Source: Rufibacter latericius
Lineage (GTDB): Bacteria > Bacteroidota > Bacteroidia > Cytophagales > Hymenobacteraceae
Direction: 5' to 3'
Assembly: GCF_003721515.1 (NCBI RefSeq)
Contig: NZ_RJJD01000019.1
Coordinates: forward strand, 1 to 39,403
DNA length: 39,403 nucleotides
Under the pieces are notes generated by a model. That model saw only the letters and a program-made list of their open reading frames with translations. It was not told where the DNA came from and searched no databases. This document shows, in pieces, positions 1 to 9,745 of the stretch; positions within the stretch are counted from its first letter, which is position 1, and each line of letters starts with the position of its first letter. The translations under genes were made by a program, and so were the position numbers.

Positions 1-244
1 TTGAGGGCTCCACTTTCAGGGGCGTCCCTGCCGGACACTGAGCGGTAACCACGGGAAGGCAGTTGAAGTTCCGGCATGGGAGGATTTTTCTTGGGTTCCG
101 CCTTGAGGGGCTTTCCCCCAAAACGCGCCTGAAACACAGGCAGGTCTCAACCACCTCAGGACTGGTAAAAGGAAGAGGCAACGCCTTGGCGCTTTGCCTC
201 CCTCTCCTCAATTATATAGATAATTGTTCTTAACAAATGCTTTT
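1..244. other. Intergenic stretch at the window edge
   Basis: No convincing gene is seen. It holds a degenerate half-copy of the dispersed palindromic repeat near 118-140 and a hairpin at 175-200 (arms GAGGCAACGCC and GGCGCTTTGCCTC). On the minus strand this hairpin is followed by a T-rich TTCCTTTTACC, so it may terminate the histidine kinase gene. It could also be the edge of a gene lying outside the window. Confidence 0.4.
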
Positions 245-3229
245 TCATTTGTAATCCTTTATCCAAACCCTAAAGGTGGATCCAAAATTGGGTTTGCTTT
301 CTACGGTAACATACCCTCCAAGTGCTTCGGCTTGGGTTTTCACCAAGTATAAGCCCAACCCTCTGCCTGAGACATGGAAGTGGAAGCGCTTGTAGAGCCC
401 GAACAGGTTTTTGCCCTCTTTTTCTAAATTGATGCCTAAACCGTTATCTGATACACTCAAGCAAACCATTCCATTGTTCTCAAGGTGCTCTGCTGTAATA
501 GAAAGACAAAGGGGGCGATTGGGAGATTTATACTTAACCGCATTGGTCAACAGATTACTTATGATACTGCTCACATAACTTCTGATGGCTCCAATCTCCC
601 CTACCCCGTTTAACTCAATCTTTATTTCTTCAAAGCTGTCTACCGGAAGAACCTGCAGGGCTTGCTCAACTACTTCGGGAAGGTAGATTCTTTCCCGCTC
701 TTCCAGTACCTCTGCCTGCAGGCTTAACATCTCATTCAGATCCCGGATGATATAATCCAGATTTTGGGCAGTTTGACGAAGACGGGCTGTAATCCCTTCC
801 TGAAAACTGTGGTTTTCTGAGGTATCTAACAAGGAAGTCAATCCAAGGATGTTGGCTACGGGAGATCGCAGGTTATGAGAAACAATGTAGGTAAACTGCT
901 CTAAGTGGCGGTTGCGCCGAAGGAGTTCTTCGGTTAGTTTAGCCCGCTCCTCCTCTGCTTTCTTCTGCTCGGTAATGTCAGTTTCAATCACGATGAATTT
1001 CTTCTTACCGCCGGTGAGTTCATCTATAATAGGAGTTACATCCAGTTTAGACCAATACACCTCCCCTCCTTTGCTTCGGTTCTGCACCTCCTGCACAAAG
1101 GGCTTGTCATAATTCAGCTTCTGCCGAATAACCGATACTTTCTCCTGATTGGTGTCTGGGCCGGCAAGCAGATCGCCGGGCTTGCGGCCAATTACCTCTT
1201 CCAAAGTGTACCCGGTTAATCGGGTGAAACCATCGTTCACCCATTCTACCCGGGCTTCTTCATCGGTGATGTAAACGGAGTTCACGGTTTTACTTGCCAC
1301 CAGGGAAAGCTTCTTAAGCTCCGCCTCCACCTTCTTCCGGGCATTGATGCCTTTGATGAAAACCGAAAGCCCTTCCTCGGAGGGGTAAGCACTTACATCT
1401 AACCATTTATTAAGGTGACTGGAGAAATCCTCAAAATGAACGGGATGCTGTAAAGCGAAGGCTTTCTTGAACTTCGTGTAAAACTTCTGGAAATTCTCGG
1501 GCGGATAAACTTCCCGAATATCCTTTCCATAGAGTTCTTCGCTTTTTACCCCCAAAGATTTCTCAAATCTGTGGTTCACGTACGTAAAGCGCCACTCCTT
1601 ATCTAAGGTGAAGAAAGCATCCTTTATACTTTCAAGAATGTTATTGAGCCTGTTGGCGGTATTCTTTAGAAGTCTCTGTTGCTGCTTGGAGGCGGTAATA
1701 TCCTTGGCAATTCCGTGTATACCTATTAACTCACCACCTACAATGATGGGCACTTTCGTGATAGCCAGGTTCAGTTCTTCACCTTGGGCCGTTACAATCA
1801 CCGTTTCAGAAGTACTAGACTCCCCAATCAATGTATTTGCATAGTCAGCTACTGCTTCCTTCACCCAGTCTGGGTGAAGGATCTGCACAAAATTCATTTT
1901 AAGCAGTTCCTCTTCTGAATACCCGCTACAATCAATCGTGGCAGCATTCACCGATGTAAAATACCCTTCTTTATTAAGGGAGTAAACACCGTCTGGATTG
2001 TTCTCAAAAAGGGCCTTGTACATCTTTTCGCTTCGCTCCAATTGGAGTTGGGCTTCCAGCCGATCTGTAACATCCCGGGAATTGATGATGATCCCTTTGA
2101 TGGCCGGATGATGAAAGCAGTTCACGCCTTTGGTCTCCACCCACCGCCATTTTCCATCAGAAGACTTAAACCGGAAAGGTTTGGTAATGGTCTCCTTTCC
2201 TTCCATGACCAGTTGAAATTCTCTTAGAACCGTAGGAACATCCTCGGGATGGATTAAACCAAAGGCATTCAGCTCCAACAATTCTTCAGGCTCAAAACCC
2301 AAGACGTGCCTGACGCTACCACTCACAAACGTATAAACACCCTCCTTATCCAGAATGCAGACCATGTCTTGCCCTTCCTGAAGTAAGGCCTGCAAGCGAT
2401 ACTCGTTTTCGCGGCCTTTTGCCTCTACTGAGACCTCTTTGGTAATGTCGCGGGCAATGCAATAGACTTTGCTTTCCTCTTTAATAAGAGACGATGACCA
2501 GGAAAAGTAAACTATAGAACCATCTTTGTGGAGATACCGATTTTTGAAATTGAGAGTAGAATTGTGTTTTTGTACCTCAGCTGCATCTCCTGCGGTTTTG
2601 GCTAAATCATCTGGATGAATGAACTCACGGCAGTGTCTGCCCATCATTTCTTCGGGCGTATAGCCTAAAATAGAGTTACAGGCCTGATTGACATGGAGGA
2701 GGTACCCATCCAGCGAGAAGGTACAGATAAGGTCAGCCGAGGAGTCTAACACTAACTCTAACTCCCGAACCGTGTTCTGCAGCTTCTGTTGGTGTTGTCC
2801 AAGTTGTTGCTGGGCTTCTTTTTGAGACCTAAGGTCCCGAACATGCACACTTATATAAGAGGAACCATCTGAGGTGGTAAAGGTTCGGGAACTTAACTCC
2901 ACCGGAATTTGCCTCCCTGATTGGTGTAGCAGGTTTACTTCACCTTTATAATAGCCTTGTTCAGCCCTGGCTTTTAAACCCGCTTCCCAGCGAGCATCCG
3001 AAGGATCCATCAACCCCTTTCTTCCCGTTTTAAGCAAATATTCTTTGGATTGGTTTACCAGTTGGCAAAGAGCTTGGTTCACAAATAAAATGACTCCGTT
3101 TGCCTGAACGAGTAACATAGGCTCATGGCTATACTCAGCCAAGGCATACATCAGTTCAAAGTTAACCTGAGAAGTGATAGTGGGTTCCGGCAACTCCTTC
3201 CCCGTGGCAATCTTAAACGTATCATTCAT
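245..3229 (-). CDS. Multi-PAS sensor histidine kinase
   Basis: A 994-residue soluble sensor kinase with no signal peptide or membrane segment. Six PAS/PAC modules can be read in order at roughly 25-140, 150-270, 275-395, 400-515, 525-635 and 640-755; several show the GYTPEE- or GFEPEE-like helix and the HPDD loop typical of PAS folds. The transmitter follows: H-box VSHNLRSPVANI with the phosphoacceptor His785, N-box ISNLLTNAVKY, G1 box VSDNGLGI and G2 box GRGLGLYLV. No receiver domain is attached and no response regulator gene lies in the window, so the output is unknown. The ATG at 3229 follows an intergenic region carrying a palindrome. In the family such proteins sense small ligands, redox state or light through bound cofactors; the signal here cannot be told. 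The kinase call is very secure. Confidence 0.95.
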   Translation of the reverse strand: MNDTFKIATGKELPEPTITSQVNFELMYALAEYSHEPMLLVQANGVILFVNQALCQLVNQSKEYLLKTGRKGLMDPSDARWEAGLKARAEQGYYKGEVNLLHQSGRQIPVELSSRTFTTSDGSSYISVHVRDLRSQKEAQQQLGQHQQKLQNTVRELELVLDSSADLICTFSLDGYLLHVNQACNSILGYTPEEMMGRHCREFIHPDDLAKTAGDAAEVQKHNSTLNFKNRYLHKDGSIVYFSWSSSLIKEESKVYCIARDITKEVSVEAKGRENEYRLQALLQEGQDMVCILDKEGVYTFVSGSVRHVLGFEPEELLELNAFGLIHPEDVPTVLREFQLVMEGKETITKPFRFKSSDGKWRWVETKGVNCFHHPAIKGIIINSRDVTDRLEAQLQLERSEKMYKALFENNPDGVYSLNKEGYFTSVNAATIDCSGYSEEELLKMNFVQILHPDWVKEAVADYANTLIGESSTSETVIVTAQGEELNLAITKVPIIVGGELIGIHGIAKDITASKQQQRLLKNTANRLNNILESIKDAFFTLDKEWRFTYVNHRFEKSLGVKSEELYGKDIREVYPPENFQKFYTKFKKAFALQHPVHFEDFSSHLNKWLDVSAYPSEEGLSVFIKGINARKKVEAELKKLSLVASKTVNSVYITDEEARVEWVNDGFTRLTGYTLEEVIGRKPGDLLAGPDTNQEKVSVIRQKLNYDKPFVQEVQNRSKGGEVYWSKLDVTPIIDELTGGKKKFIVIETDITEQKKAEEERAKLTEELLRRNRHLEQFTYIVSHNLRSPVANILGLTSLLDTSENHSFQEGITARLRQTAQNLDYIIRDLNEMLSLQAEVLEERERIYLPEVVEQALQVLPVDSFEEIKIELNGVGEIGAIRSYVSSIISNLLTNAVKYKSPNRPLCLSITAEHLENNGMVCLSVSDNGLGINLEKEGKNLFGLYKRFHFHVSGRGLGLYLVKTQAEALGGYVTVESKPNFGSTFRVWIKDYK

Positions 3230-3253
3230 TGTAAAGCATCCAAAGCGATAAAC

Positions 3254-3269
3254 CCATTTTGGAAAATGG
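3254..3269 (-). promoter_or_regulatory. Palindrome in the histidine kinase promoter region
   Basis: A perfect inverted repeat CCATTTT-GG-AAAATGG lies 25 bases upstream of the kinase start codon. A TATCGCTTTG sequence (minus strand), loosely like a Bacteroidota -7 box, lies between it and the ATG. It could be an operator; this is inference from symmetry and position only. Confidence 0.3.
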
Positions 3270-3465
3270 ATTTAACTCATTAAAACTCTCATCTTACTTA
3301 AAAGGGGAGGGTAATTACAAATATACACGGCATTTAGATATTTTCAATTCAGGAACACAAACCAAAGGATAATAGATATTTAGCCTACTAATTGTTCTAT
3401 AAAAGAAGCATAACAGAAAAGAAATACGAGAAATTAGACTTTTCAACTTTACTCCCGATCGAGAC

Positions 3466-3505
3466 CTGTTTTGAAGCTGTTTTAGGGAAAACGGCTTTAA
3501 AACAG
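3466..3505. repeat. Dispersed palindromic repeat copy
   Basis: Arms at 3466-3483 and 3488-3505 pair at 16 of 18 positions around a 4-base AGGG loop. The arm core is CTGTTTTGAAGCTGTTTT. It belongs to the window-wide family found at gene ends, here beyond the 3' end of the amidohydrolase operon. Confidence 0.7.
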
Positions 3506-3536
3506 AAGAGCCACCCTGGAGAGGATGGCTCTTCTG
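3503..3536 (-). terminator. Terminator hairpin of the amidohydrolase operon
   Basis: The stem CAGAAGAGCCA/TGGCTCTTCTG, extended by two more pairs after a mismatch, encloses a short loop. It lies 22 bases past the stop of the minus-strand amidohydrolase gene, and the minus-strand sequence just after it is TTTTAAAGCC. Confidence 0.65.
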
Positions 3537-3557
3537 CAAAATGGAAGGATACAGAAT

Positions 3558-4919
3558 CTATTTTCCTATATCTCCTTTGCTTCCTTGCTCGTACTTGCCG
3601 TTGAATTTCTCATACAGGTACTGCTGTTTATCGGTTAGGTTCAGTTTGCGTCCTTGAATGAAGGCATGGCTGATTTTGTTGGTGCGCATGTCCAGGATAT
3701 CGCCCTCAGAAACCACAATGCTGGCATCTTTGCCTACCTCCACAGAACCTACCTGTTTATCAACTCCCATAATCTTGGCGGCATTTAGCGTCACCGATGA
3801 CAAGGCTTCCTCTTTAGACAACCCAAAAGCTACGGCTGTGCCGGCAATGAACGGAAGGTTACGGGAACCATGCAGGCTGGCGTCATAGTCAAGGCAGAAG
3901 AGAACGCCGGCTTTCTGCAGAAGGCCAGGCATTTTGTAAGGCAGATACACATCATCACCGGCTCTGGAAGGCAAGGCATGCACCCCTGAATAGACGACGG
4001 GAATGTTGTTTTCCTTCAGGAAATCTGACACTACCAAAGCATCACCGCCCCCCACAATCACGATGTCCTTTACGCCTGATTTCTGCACGAAACGTACGGC
4101 TTCTACAATCTCTTTGCCATAATCAGCGTGGATGAAGAGTTTTTTGGAACCATCAAACAAGCCTACCAAAGCGTTAAGCTTCAGATTTTCGCGGTCGTTT
4201 TTCTGATTTTTGTAGACTTTGGCCTCAGCTAGCAGAGATTCTAACTCCTGTAATCCGGTTTGCCGGGCCTGACGGCGTTGCTGTACCTGCGGTGAGTTGT
4301 CTGCGGTTTGCTGCACCATGGCTGGCCAGCGAAGGTGAACGGCGCCATCGGCTTTCACCAGGGCATCTTCCCAATTCCAGGCATCCAGTTGTACCACCGA
4401 TGAAGAGCCAGAGATCATTCCGCCTACGGGAGTCACCTGCGCCATCAGCACTCCGTTAGAACGCAGGGTGGGTGTGATGTCTGAATCAGTGTTATAGGCC
4501 ACCACCGAGCGGACATTAGGATTGAACATCCCTACCTCCTGTTGGTCAAGCGTCGCCCTCACCGATTCAATCTCATTCAGACCCATCTGGGTGTTAGGTA
4601 AGATCATGCCCGGATAAATATGCTTGCCGCTCACGTTAACGGTCTCATATGAAGTACCTCCGGCGTTAAAACCCGAGGCAGGGCCTGCATAGGTGATTTT
4701 TCCATCATTGAACGCGACGGCCGCTTTTTCCACTACCTGTCCGTTGCCCACGTGCAGGGTGGCTCCGGTCAGCAAAGTTGCTTTGGTTTGTTTGGCAGCC
4801 GGCACCGGAACCTGGGCCCAGGCTGCGGTGGTGCTCACGAACAAGGCCGCAGCGAGCAATAAACGATGTTGCATGTTTTTAGAGGTAAAGGTTACCACAG
4901 ATTTCATTTCAAATAACAT
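3558..4919 (-). CDS. Secreted amidohydrolase-family protein lacking the HxH metal motif
   Basis: A 453-residue protein with an N-terminal signal peptide (hydrophobic MQHRLLLAAALFVSTTAAWA). The start at 4919 is chosen because a strong GGAGG sits 6 bases upstream, overlapping the end of the previous gene. This gives a 15-residue extension before the hydrophobic core; ATG 4874 is the alternative. The C-terminal half has the amidohydrolase-superfamily pattern (AGTAVAFGLSKEEALSSVT, then a VGSVEVGKDASIVV end strand), as in imidazolonepropionase-like enzymes. Where the family has PGxIDxHxH this protein has PGMILPNTQMG, so the first metal-binding histidines are absent. It starts 11 bases after the upstream amidohydrolase stops and probably works as its partner in the periplasm. 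Catalysis by this domain is doubtful; a structural role is inferred. Confidence 0.85.
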   Translation of the reverse strand: MLFEMKSVVTFTSKNMQHRLLLAAALFVSTTAAWAQVPVPAAKQTKATLLTGATLHVGNGQVVEKAAVAFNDGKITYAGPASGFNAGGTSYETVNVSGKHIYPGMILPNTQMGLNEIESVRATLDQQEVGMFNPNVRSVVAYNTDSDITPTLRSNGVLMAQVTPVGGMISGSSSVVQLDAWNWEDALVKADGAVHLRWPAMVQQTADNSPQVQQRRQARQTGLQELESLLAEAKVYKNQKNDRENLKLNALVGLFDGSKKLFIHADYGKEIVEAVRFVQKSGVKDIVIVGGGDALVVSDFLKENNIPVVYSGVHALPSRAGDDVYLPYKMPGLLQKAGVLFCLDYDASLHGSRNLPFIAGTAVAFGLSKEEALSSVTLNAAKIMGVDKQVGSVEVGKDASIVVSEGDILDMRTNKISHAFIQGRKLNLTDKQQYLYEKFNGKYEQGSKGDIGK

Positions 4920-4930
4920 AGATAGCCTCC

Positions 4931-7900
4931 TTATTTTTGACTGTATTCAGATTCCAGATACGTCTCTTCGGCTCCGTTGTCAAGGTCTTCGCAGTGCAGC
5001 ACCTGGGCACCTCCACGGCGCGACGGAGCCGCAGTTTGGGTTTTCTCCCCACGGGCTTTGGCCGCCAGCATCTTATTGATCAGGCGCAGACGCTCCTTCT
5101 CCTGCTCATCCTGCAACTGCTTGTCCTGCTCCACATCAAAGTAAGCAATACCATCTACGAAGGTTTTCTCCGGGCGGGCATAGATTGACAAAGGGTGCTC
5201 GTTCCAGATCACCACGTCGGCATCTTTGCCGGCTTTCAGGCTACCTACTTTGTCCTCCAGGTGCAGCAGTTTGGCGGGGTTCAGGGTTACCATTTTCAGG
5301 GCGTCTTCCTCAGAAACTCCGCCGTACTTCATGGTTTTAGCGGCTTCCTGATTTAGGCGACGGGCCATCTCGGCATCGTCTGAGTTGATGGCGGTGGTCA
5401 CGCCCACATTGTGCATGATGGCCGCGTTGTACGGAATAGCGTCTTTCACCTCCATTTTATAAGCCCACCAGTCAGAGAAGGTAGAGGCACCAATGTTACG
5501 GGCCTTCATCTTATCGGCTACTTTATAGCCCTCCAGGATGTGGGTGAAGGTATTCACCCGGAAACCCATCTGGTCGGCCACTTTCATGAGCATGTTGATC
5601 TCAGACTGCACGTAGGAGTGGCAGGTGATAAAGCGCTCATCTTTCAGTATCTCAGACAAAGCCTCCAGTTCCAGGTCACGGCGCGGCGCGGCGGTTTTGG
5701 CTTTCTGCGACTTGGATAGTTTGTTGTAGCCAGCCCAGGCTTTCTGGTATTCCTTGGCACGCTGGAAGGCATCTACCATCACCTGCTCCACTCCCATACG
5801 AGTTTGCGGAAAACGCACATTATACTGCGGAGAGCGGTTCGATTGTTTTACGTTTTCACCCAACGCGAACTTGATGAATGGATCAGCACCCTCGAAAAGA
5901 AGTTTCTCCGGAGCCTGACCCCAACGCAGTTTGATGATCGCTGATTGTCCCCCGATGGGGTTCGCAGAGCCGTGCAGCAACTGGGAAGTAGTCACCCCAC
6001 CGGCCAACTGGCGGTAGATGTTTACCTGCTCGTGGTTTACCACATCGGCCATGCGGACCTCCGAAGTTACGGCCTGGGTTCCTTCATTCACACCATCCAA
6101 GGCGATGTGCGAGTGTTCGTCAATGATACCCGGGGTTACGTGCTTGCCGGTTCCATCAATTACTTTGGCGCCATTGGCAGAAAGGTTTTTGCCTACCTGC
6201 GCGATCTTGCCGTTTTTCAGCAACACATCGGCGTTCTCCAGCTTGCCTTCTTTCTCATTGGTCCAGACAGTGGCGTTTTTGATGAGCACGGTTTCGGATT
6301 TAGGCAATTCGGTTCTGCCGAAGGCCGCAAACGGAAAAGTCAGTTTACCCAAGTTCAAAGCTTCATTGGAGCGGGAACGGGCAGTATCACGTTTGGCTTG
6401 CTGTGTGGCAGCTTCAGAGAGAAGCGCCGTCCATTTCACGGATTGGGCATCTGGCAATTGGCCTTCGCCCTGAAAACCTTTACCGGTATACCAGCCCGTC
6501 AGGCGGATGCTTTCTTTCCCGTTTTTAGTGGGGGCAAATGTCATGGTGAGCAGCTCTCCGCTCAAAGAAAGCATGCCTTTAAGGGTATCTTGGGCTACCA
6601 CTTTCAGTTCGGGCTTCTCTGGGGTACCGCTGATGAGCATGCGGCGCTCTGGCTGTGTTCCTACTTTCAAGGTGTACACACCACGGAAATCAGCAGGTGT
6701 TTCGGTGATTTTGTAGCCTTGGCCCTGCACCCAGTTTTCCAGCAGCAGCGTGGTGGGATCAAACAGATTTCCGGATGCTACCACAAAGTTGGCTTGCATG
6801 CCTTCGCGCAGGGTACCCACGTATTTCTCGGCTTTCAGGAGTTTGGCGGGCGTATAGGTCAGGGCTTTCAGGGCTTCCTGCTCAGACAAACCGTACTGGG
6901 TGGCTTTGCGCACATTTGGCAGGAACTTGCTTTTGTCACGCAGATCGGCGGAAGTGAACGCGATGGTCACGCCCTCTTTCACCAACATGGCCGGATTGGC
7001 CGGGGCCATTTCCCAGTGCTTCATTTCCTCAATTCCTACGCGGCGGGCATCATACGGATCTTCCACGTTATAGGCATCCGGGAAATTCACGTTCAGGATG
7101 TAAGCGGCATTCGTTCCTTTGATCTGGGGCAGCATCTGGTACTCATCGCCCTGTCCTTTAAAGATGTACTGGTGCCCGAATTCATCGCCGACTTTATCGG
7201 CGCGCACGGCATTTAGTTTGTTGCTTACCTCAAAGATCTGGGGCAAACGGTTGGCTTCGTTGAAGGCTTTGAGGGAGATATTCTGCTCTTTGTCCTGGTT
7301 TTTGGCATTCCACTGGGCATCAAGGTAGGTTTGGCGCAGCAACGCGATGGAACCCATAATAGAATTAGGGTATTCTTGGGTAGAGGAACCTTTGTCTAGG
7401 GAAAGTGCGCCAGCGGCTTTGTCCAGCAAAATCACCTGGTTTTCGCGTTTGTTCGCCAAGGAAACTAGAGAAGCGGTTCCGCGGGAGATGCCATCTTGAT
7501 GAATGGTTAAAACGGCCCCAAAACCCAATCTGCGTAATTCCTCAGCCGCTTTGGCGTCTACCTTGAACAGCTCAACGGAATTGGTTTCGGGCCGGATCGC
7601 CTGGTTCCAGTTGAAGGCTCCTTCTTTCTTGGTATCTGCCTGTGGCGGGCTATTGAAGCTGAACTGGCGGGCTGGCGGCGTGGGAACTCCGTAGCTGGTA
7701 AATGGGTCCACAAAACCGGGGTACACCGTCTTGCCTTTCAGGTCTGTGACAATGGCGCCCTGTGGCACGGCTACCTTGGTGCCAACGGCCACAACTTTGC
7801 CGTCTTTGATCACCAGCGTGGCGTTCTCCACTTTGGTCTGGTAGTCCACGAAGATGGTGGCATTGGTGAAGGCCCGCAGGCCGGAGCGTTCATCGTACAC

Positions 7901-7984
7901 CCCATTGCGCGGGAAAGTCTCCTGTGCCCGACTCTGCAGCGACATGGCCGCTACCACCAGCACGGAGAGAAATACTTTTTTCAT
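4931..7984 (-). CDS. Secreted double-domain amidohydrolase
   Basis: A 1017-residue protein with signal peptide MKKVFLSVLVVAAMSLQSRA. Two amidohydrolase-superfamily units are fused. The first (about 25-430) has PGFVDPFTSYG at the metal-site position and lacks HxH. After a linker of about 120 residues, the second (about 565-960) keeps PGIIDEHSHI with His624 and His626, further candidate ligands in TCHSYVQSE and FTHILEG, and the catalytic Asp869 in INSDDAE. It also has the usual VGSLKAGKDADVVIW end. Active-site residues therefore occur only in the second unit. The family hydrolyses C-N bonds of cyclic amides or peptides; the substrate is unknown. The next gene, coupled by an overlapping ribosome site, encodes a third, degenerate unit, so a complex of the two proteins is plausible. 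Confidence 0.92.
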   Translation of the reverse strand: MKKVFLSVLVVAAMSLQSRAQETFPRNGVYDERSGLRAFTNATIFVDYQTKVENATLVIKDGKVVAVGTKVAVPQGAIVTDLKGKTVYPGFVDPFTSYGVPTPPARQFSFNSPPQADTKKEGAFNWNQAIRPETNSVELFKVDAKAAEELRRLGFGAVLTIHQDGISRGTASLVSLANKRENQVILLDKAAGALSLDKGSSTQEYPNSIMGSIALLRQTYLDAQWNAKNQDKEQNISLKAFNEANRLPQIFEVSNKLNAVRADKVGDEFGHQYIFKGQGDEYQMLPQIKGTNAAYILNVNFPDAYNVEDPYDARRVGIEEMKHWEMAPANPAMLVKEGVTIAFTSADLRDKSKFLPNVRKATQYGLSEQEALKALTYTPAKLLKAEKYVGTLREGMQANFVVASGNLFDPTTLLLENWVQGQGYKITETPADFRGVYTLKVGTQPERRMLISGTPEKPELKVVAQDTLKGMLSLSGELLTMTFAPTKNGKESIRLTGWYTGKGFQGEGQLPDAQSVKWTALLSEAATQQAKRDTARSRSNEALNLGKLTFPFAAFGRTELPKSETVLIKNATVWTNEKEGKLENADVLLKNGKIAQVGKNLSANGAKVIDGTGKHVTPGIIDEHSHIALDGVNEGTQAVTSEVRMADVVNHEQVNIYRQLAGGVTTSQLLHGSANPIGGQSAIIKLRWGQAPEKLLFEGADPFIKFALGENVKQSNRSPQYNVRFPQTRMGVEQVMVDAFQRAKEYQKAWAGYNKLSKSQKAKTAAPRRDLELEALSEILKDERFITCHSYVQSEINMLMKVADQMGFRVNTFTHILEGYKVADKMKARNIGASTFSDWWAYKMEVKDAIPYNAAIMHNVGVTTAINSDDAEMARRLNQEAAKTMKYGGVSEEDALKMVTLNPAKLLHLEDKVGSLKAGKDADVVIWNEHPLSIYARPEKTFVDGIAYFDVEQDKQLQDEQEKERLRLINKMLAAKARGEKTQTAAPSRRGGAQVLHCEDLDNGAEETYLESEYSQK

Positions 7985-8142
7985 GAGAGCTTAAATAAAG
8001 GTTTGTTTGTGGGATAGGTTGGAATGCAAAAAGGAAAAATAGATAAAAAATCAAGCTAAAAAAAGGGTCGCTTGAAGATTGTCTGCTTTGCTGCCAGTTT
8101 CATAAAAACAGGCTTCAAACGGCTTACTATTGATAAAGAAAA

Positions 8143-8169
8143 AGCCCGGTCAAGTACATTGACCGGGCT
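8143..8169 (-). terminator. Terminator of the APC permease gene
   Basis: A perfect 11-bp stem AGCCCGGTCAA/TTGACCGGGCT with a 5-base loop lies 26 bases after the permease stop codon. On the minus strand it is followed by TTTTTC, a classical intrinsic terminator. Confidence 0.85.
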
Positions 8170-8194
8170 ATGGTTCTAATAAGAAAAGGGATGA

Positions 8195-9745
8195 TTACAG
8201 GTTATTTTCCTTCCGGATAACGCTGTGTTTCTTTCCGTAAGTAAAGTAGATAAGAATACCAATGGCCATCCAGCCTAACAACCGGTACCAGGTCTCGGCA
8301 GGAAGACCGGCCATCATACCAAGGCATACTAGAATCCCCAAGATTGGAACCAACGGCACCAAAGGAGTTTTGAAAGGACGAGGACGGTTTGGCTCTTTCA
8401 CGCGCAGGTACCAAACGCCGGCACACACAATCACGAAAGCCAACAACGTTCCGATGGATACCAAGTGACCCAGTTCATCCACAGAGAAAGCACCGGCTAC
8501 TACGGCACAGATAGCACCGGTTAAGATAGTACTTACGTGCGGCGTTCTGAATTTAGGGTGCAGTTTACCGAAAATAGGAGGTAACAAACCGTCATTTGCC
8601 ATGGTGTAGAAGATACGCGGTTGCGACATCAACATCACCAGCATCACTGAAGAAAGACCGGCAATAGCCCCGATTTTGATCAGGTCACGCAGGAAAGTAT
8701 AACCGGTTTTTTCAATCCCGATGGCAATAGGCTCCGCCACGTTCAATTGGCTATAATGCACCATAGCGGTCAGGATTCCAGACACCATAATGTACAGAAT
8801 GGTACAGATCACCAAAGAACCTAAGATACCAATAGGCATGTCTTTTTGAGGGTTTTTCGCCTCCTGCGCAGTAGTAGAAACGGCATCAAACCCGATGTAG
8901 GCAAAGAAGATTACCCCGGCAGCTCTGATTACCCCGCTCCAGCCGTACTCACCAAAACCGCCCTTGTTCTCAGGCAGGAAAGGAGTCCAGTTTTCAGCAG
9001 CTTCGGCCCTGTGACCGAACAGGTAGTTGGCACCCGCCAAAATAAACAGGATAACAACGCCTACTTTAATGATAACGGCAATGTTGTTGAACTTGGCAGA
9101 CTCACTCATCCCGCGCACTAACAAGATGGTTACCAAGGCAATAGCCACCGCAGCCACCAAGTTGAAGATACCGATAGCATGTGGTAACGTGGCAATATCT
9201 ACGCCTTCTGCCGCCAGAGAAGCACTTAATTGCTCCGTCACGCGTACCCAGGAACTGGTGCCCGGTAATTGGATCAATTCCACACCAGAAGCGTTGCTCC
9301 ACTCCGGCGGAATGTTTACGCCCAGGTCACGAAGGAAAGAAACCACGTAGCCAGACCAGCCCACAGCCACCGTAGCCGCCCCGAAGAGGTATTCCAGAAT
9401 TAAGTCCCAGCCGATAATCCAGGCCACAAACTCGCCCAACGTGGCGTAGCCGTAGGTATAAGCAGATCCCGCGATAGGAATCATAGAAGCGAATTCAGCG
9501 TAGCAAAGACCCGCGAATGCGCAACCTAAGCCCGCCAGGATAAAAGCCAGCACAATTGCTGGGCCCGTGTACTGAGCAGCCGCACTCCCCGTCAACACGA
9601 AGATACCGGTACCAATGATGGCCCCGACCCCCAAAGCCACCAGATTGACAGGCCCTAAGGTTCGTTTCAGGTTGTGCGCCCCTTCACTAAAGGCGTCTGC
9701 GCTAAGCTTGTCTATTGACTTCCTAGCGAAAAGTTGGTTTGCCAT
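8195..9745 (-). CDS. APC-superfamily amino acid permease
   Basis: A 516-residue integral membrane transporter of the amino acid-polyamine-organocation family, close in layout to cationic amino acid transporters and Bacillus YfnA. After a short cytoplasmic N terminus comes the diagnostic GVGAIIGTGIFVLTG first helix with its unwound GTG segment, then about eleven further hydrophobic segments. The frame is open back to 9829, but the ATG at 9745 (MANQLFARKS) gives the N terminus typical of the family, so the 28-residue extension is rejected. It stands alone, with its own terminator. The role is probably proton-coupled uptake of an amino acid; specificity cannot be read from sequence. Confidence 0.92.
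   Translation of the reverse strand: MANQLFARKSIDKLSADAFSEGAHNLKRTLGPVNLVALGVGAIIGTGIFVLTGSAAAQYTGPAIVLAFILAGLGCAFAGLCYAEFASMIPIAGSAYTYGYATLGEFVAWIIGWDLILEYLFGAATVAVGWSGYVVSFLRDLGVNIPPEWSNASGVELIQLPGTSSWVRVTEQLSASLAAEGVDIATLPHAIGIFNLVAAVAIALVTILLVRGMSESAKFNNIAVIIKVGVVILFILAGANYLFGHRAEAAENWTPFLPENKGGFGEYGWSGVIRAAGVIFFAYIGFDAVSTTAQEAKNPQKDMPIGILGSLVICTILYIMVSGILTAMVHYSQLNVAEPIAIGIEKTGYTFLRDLIKIGAIAGLSSVMLVMLMSQPRIFYTMANDGLLPPIFGKLHPKFRTPHVSTILTGAICAVVAGAFSVDELGHLVSIGTLLAFVIVCAGVWYLRVKEPNRPRPFKTPLVPLVPILGILVCLGMMAGLPAETWYRLLGWMAIGILIYFTYGKKHSVIRKENNL

Larger units (their letters stand above)
3230..3557. other. Intergenic region between amidohydrolase and kinase genes
   Basis: 328 bases without a convincing gene. 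It contains the kinase promoter palindrome, a full copy of the dispersed palindromic repeat (3466-3505) and the terminator hairpin of the amidohydrolase operon (3503-3536). The short ORFs here overlap these hairpins and look spurious. Confidence 0.6.

Noticed and set aside
5945..7216. 423-codon open frame on the plus strand
   Set aside because: It lies entirely opposite the double amidohydrolase gene, whose motifs are certain. The translation is compositionally odd (His, Gly, Phe rich) and shows no domain.
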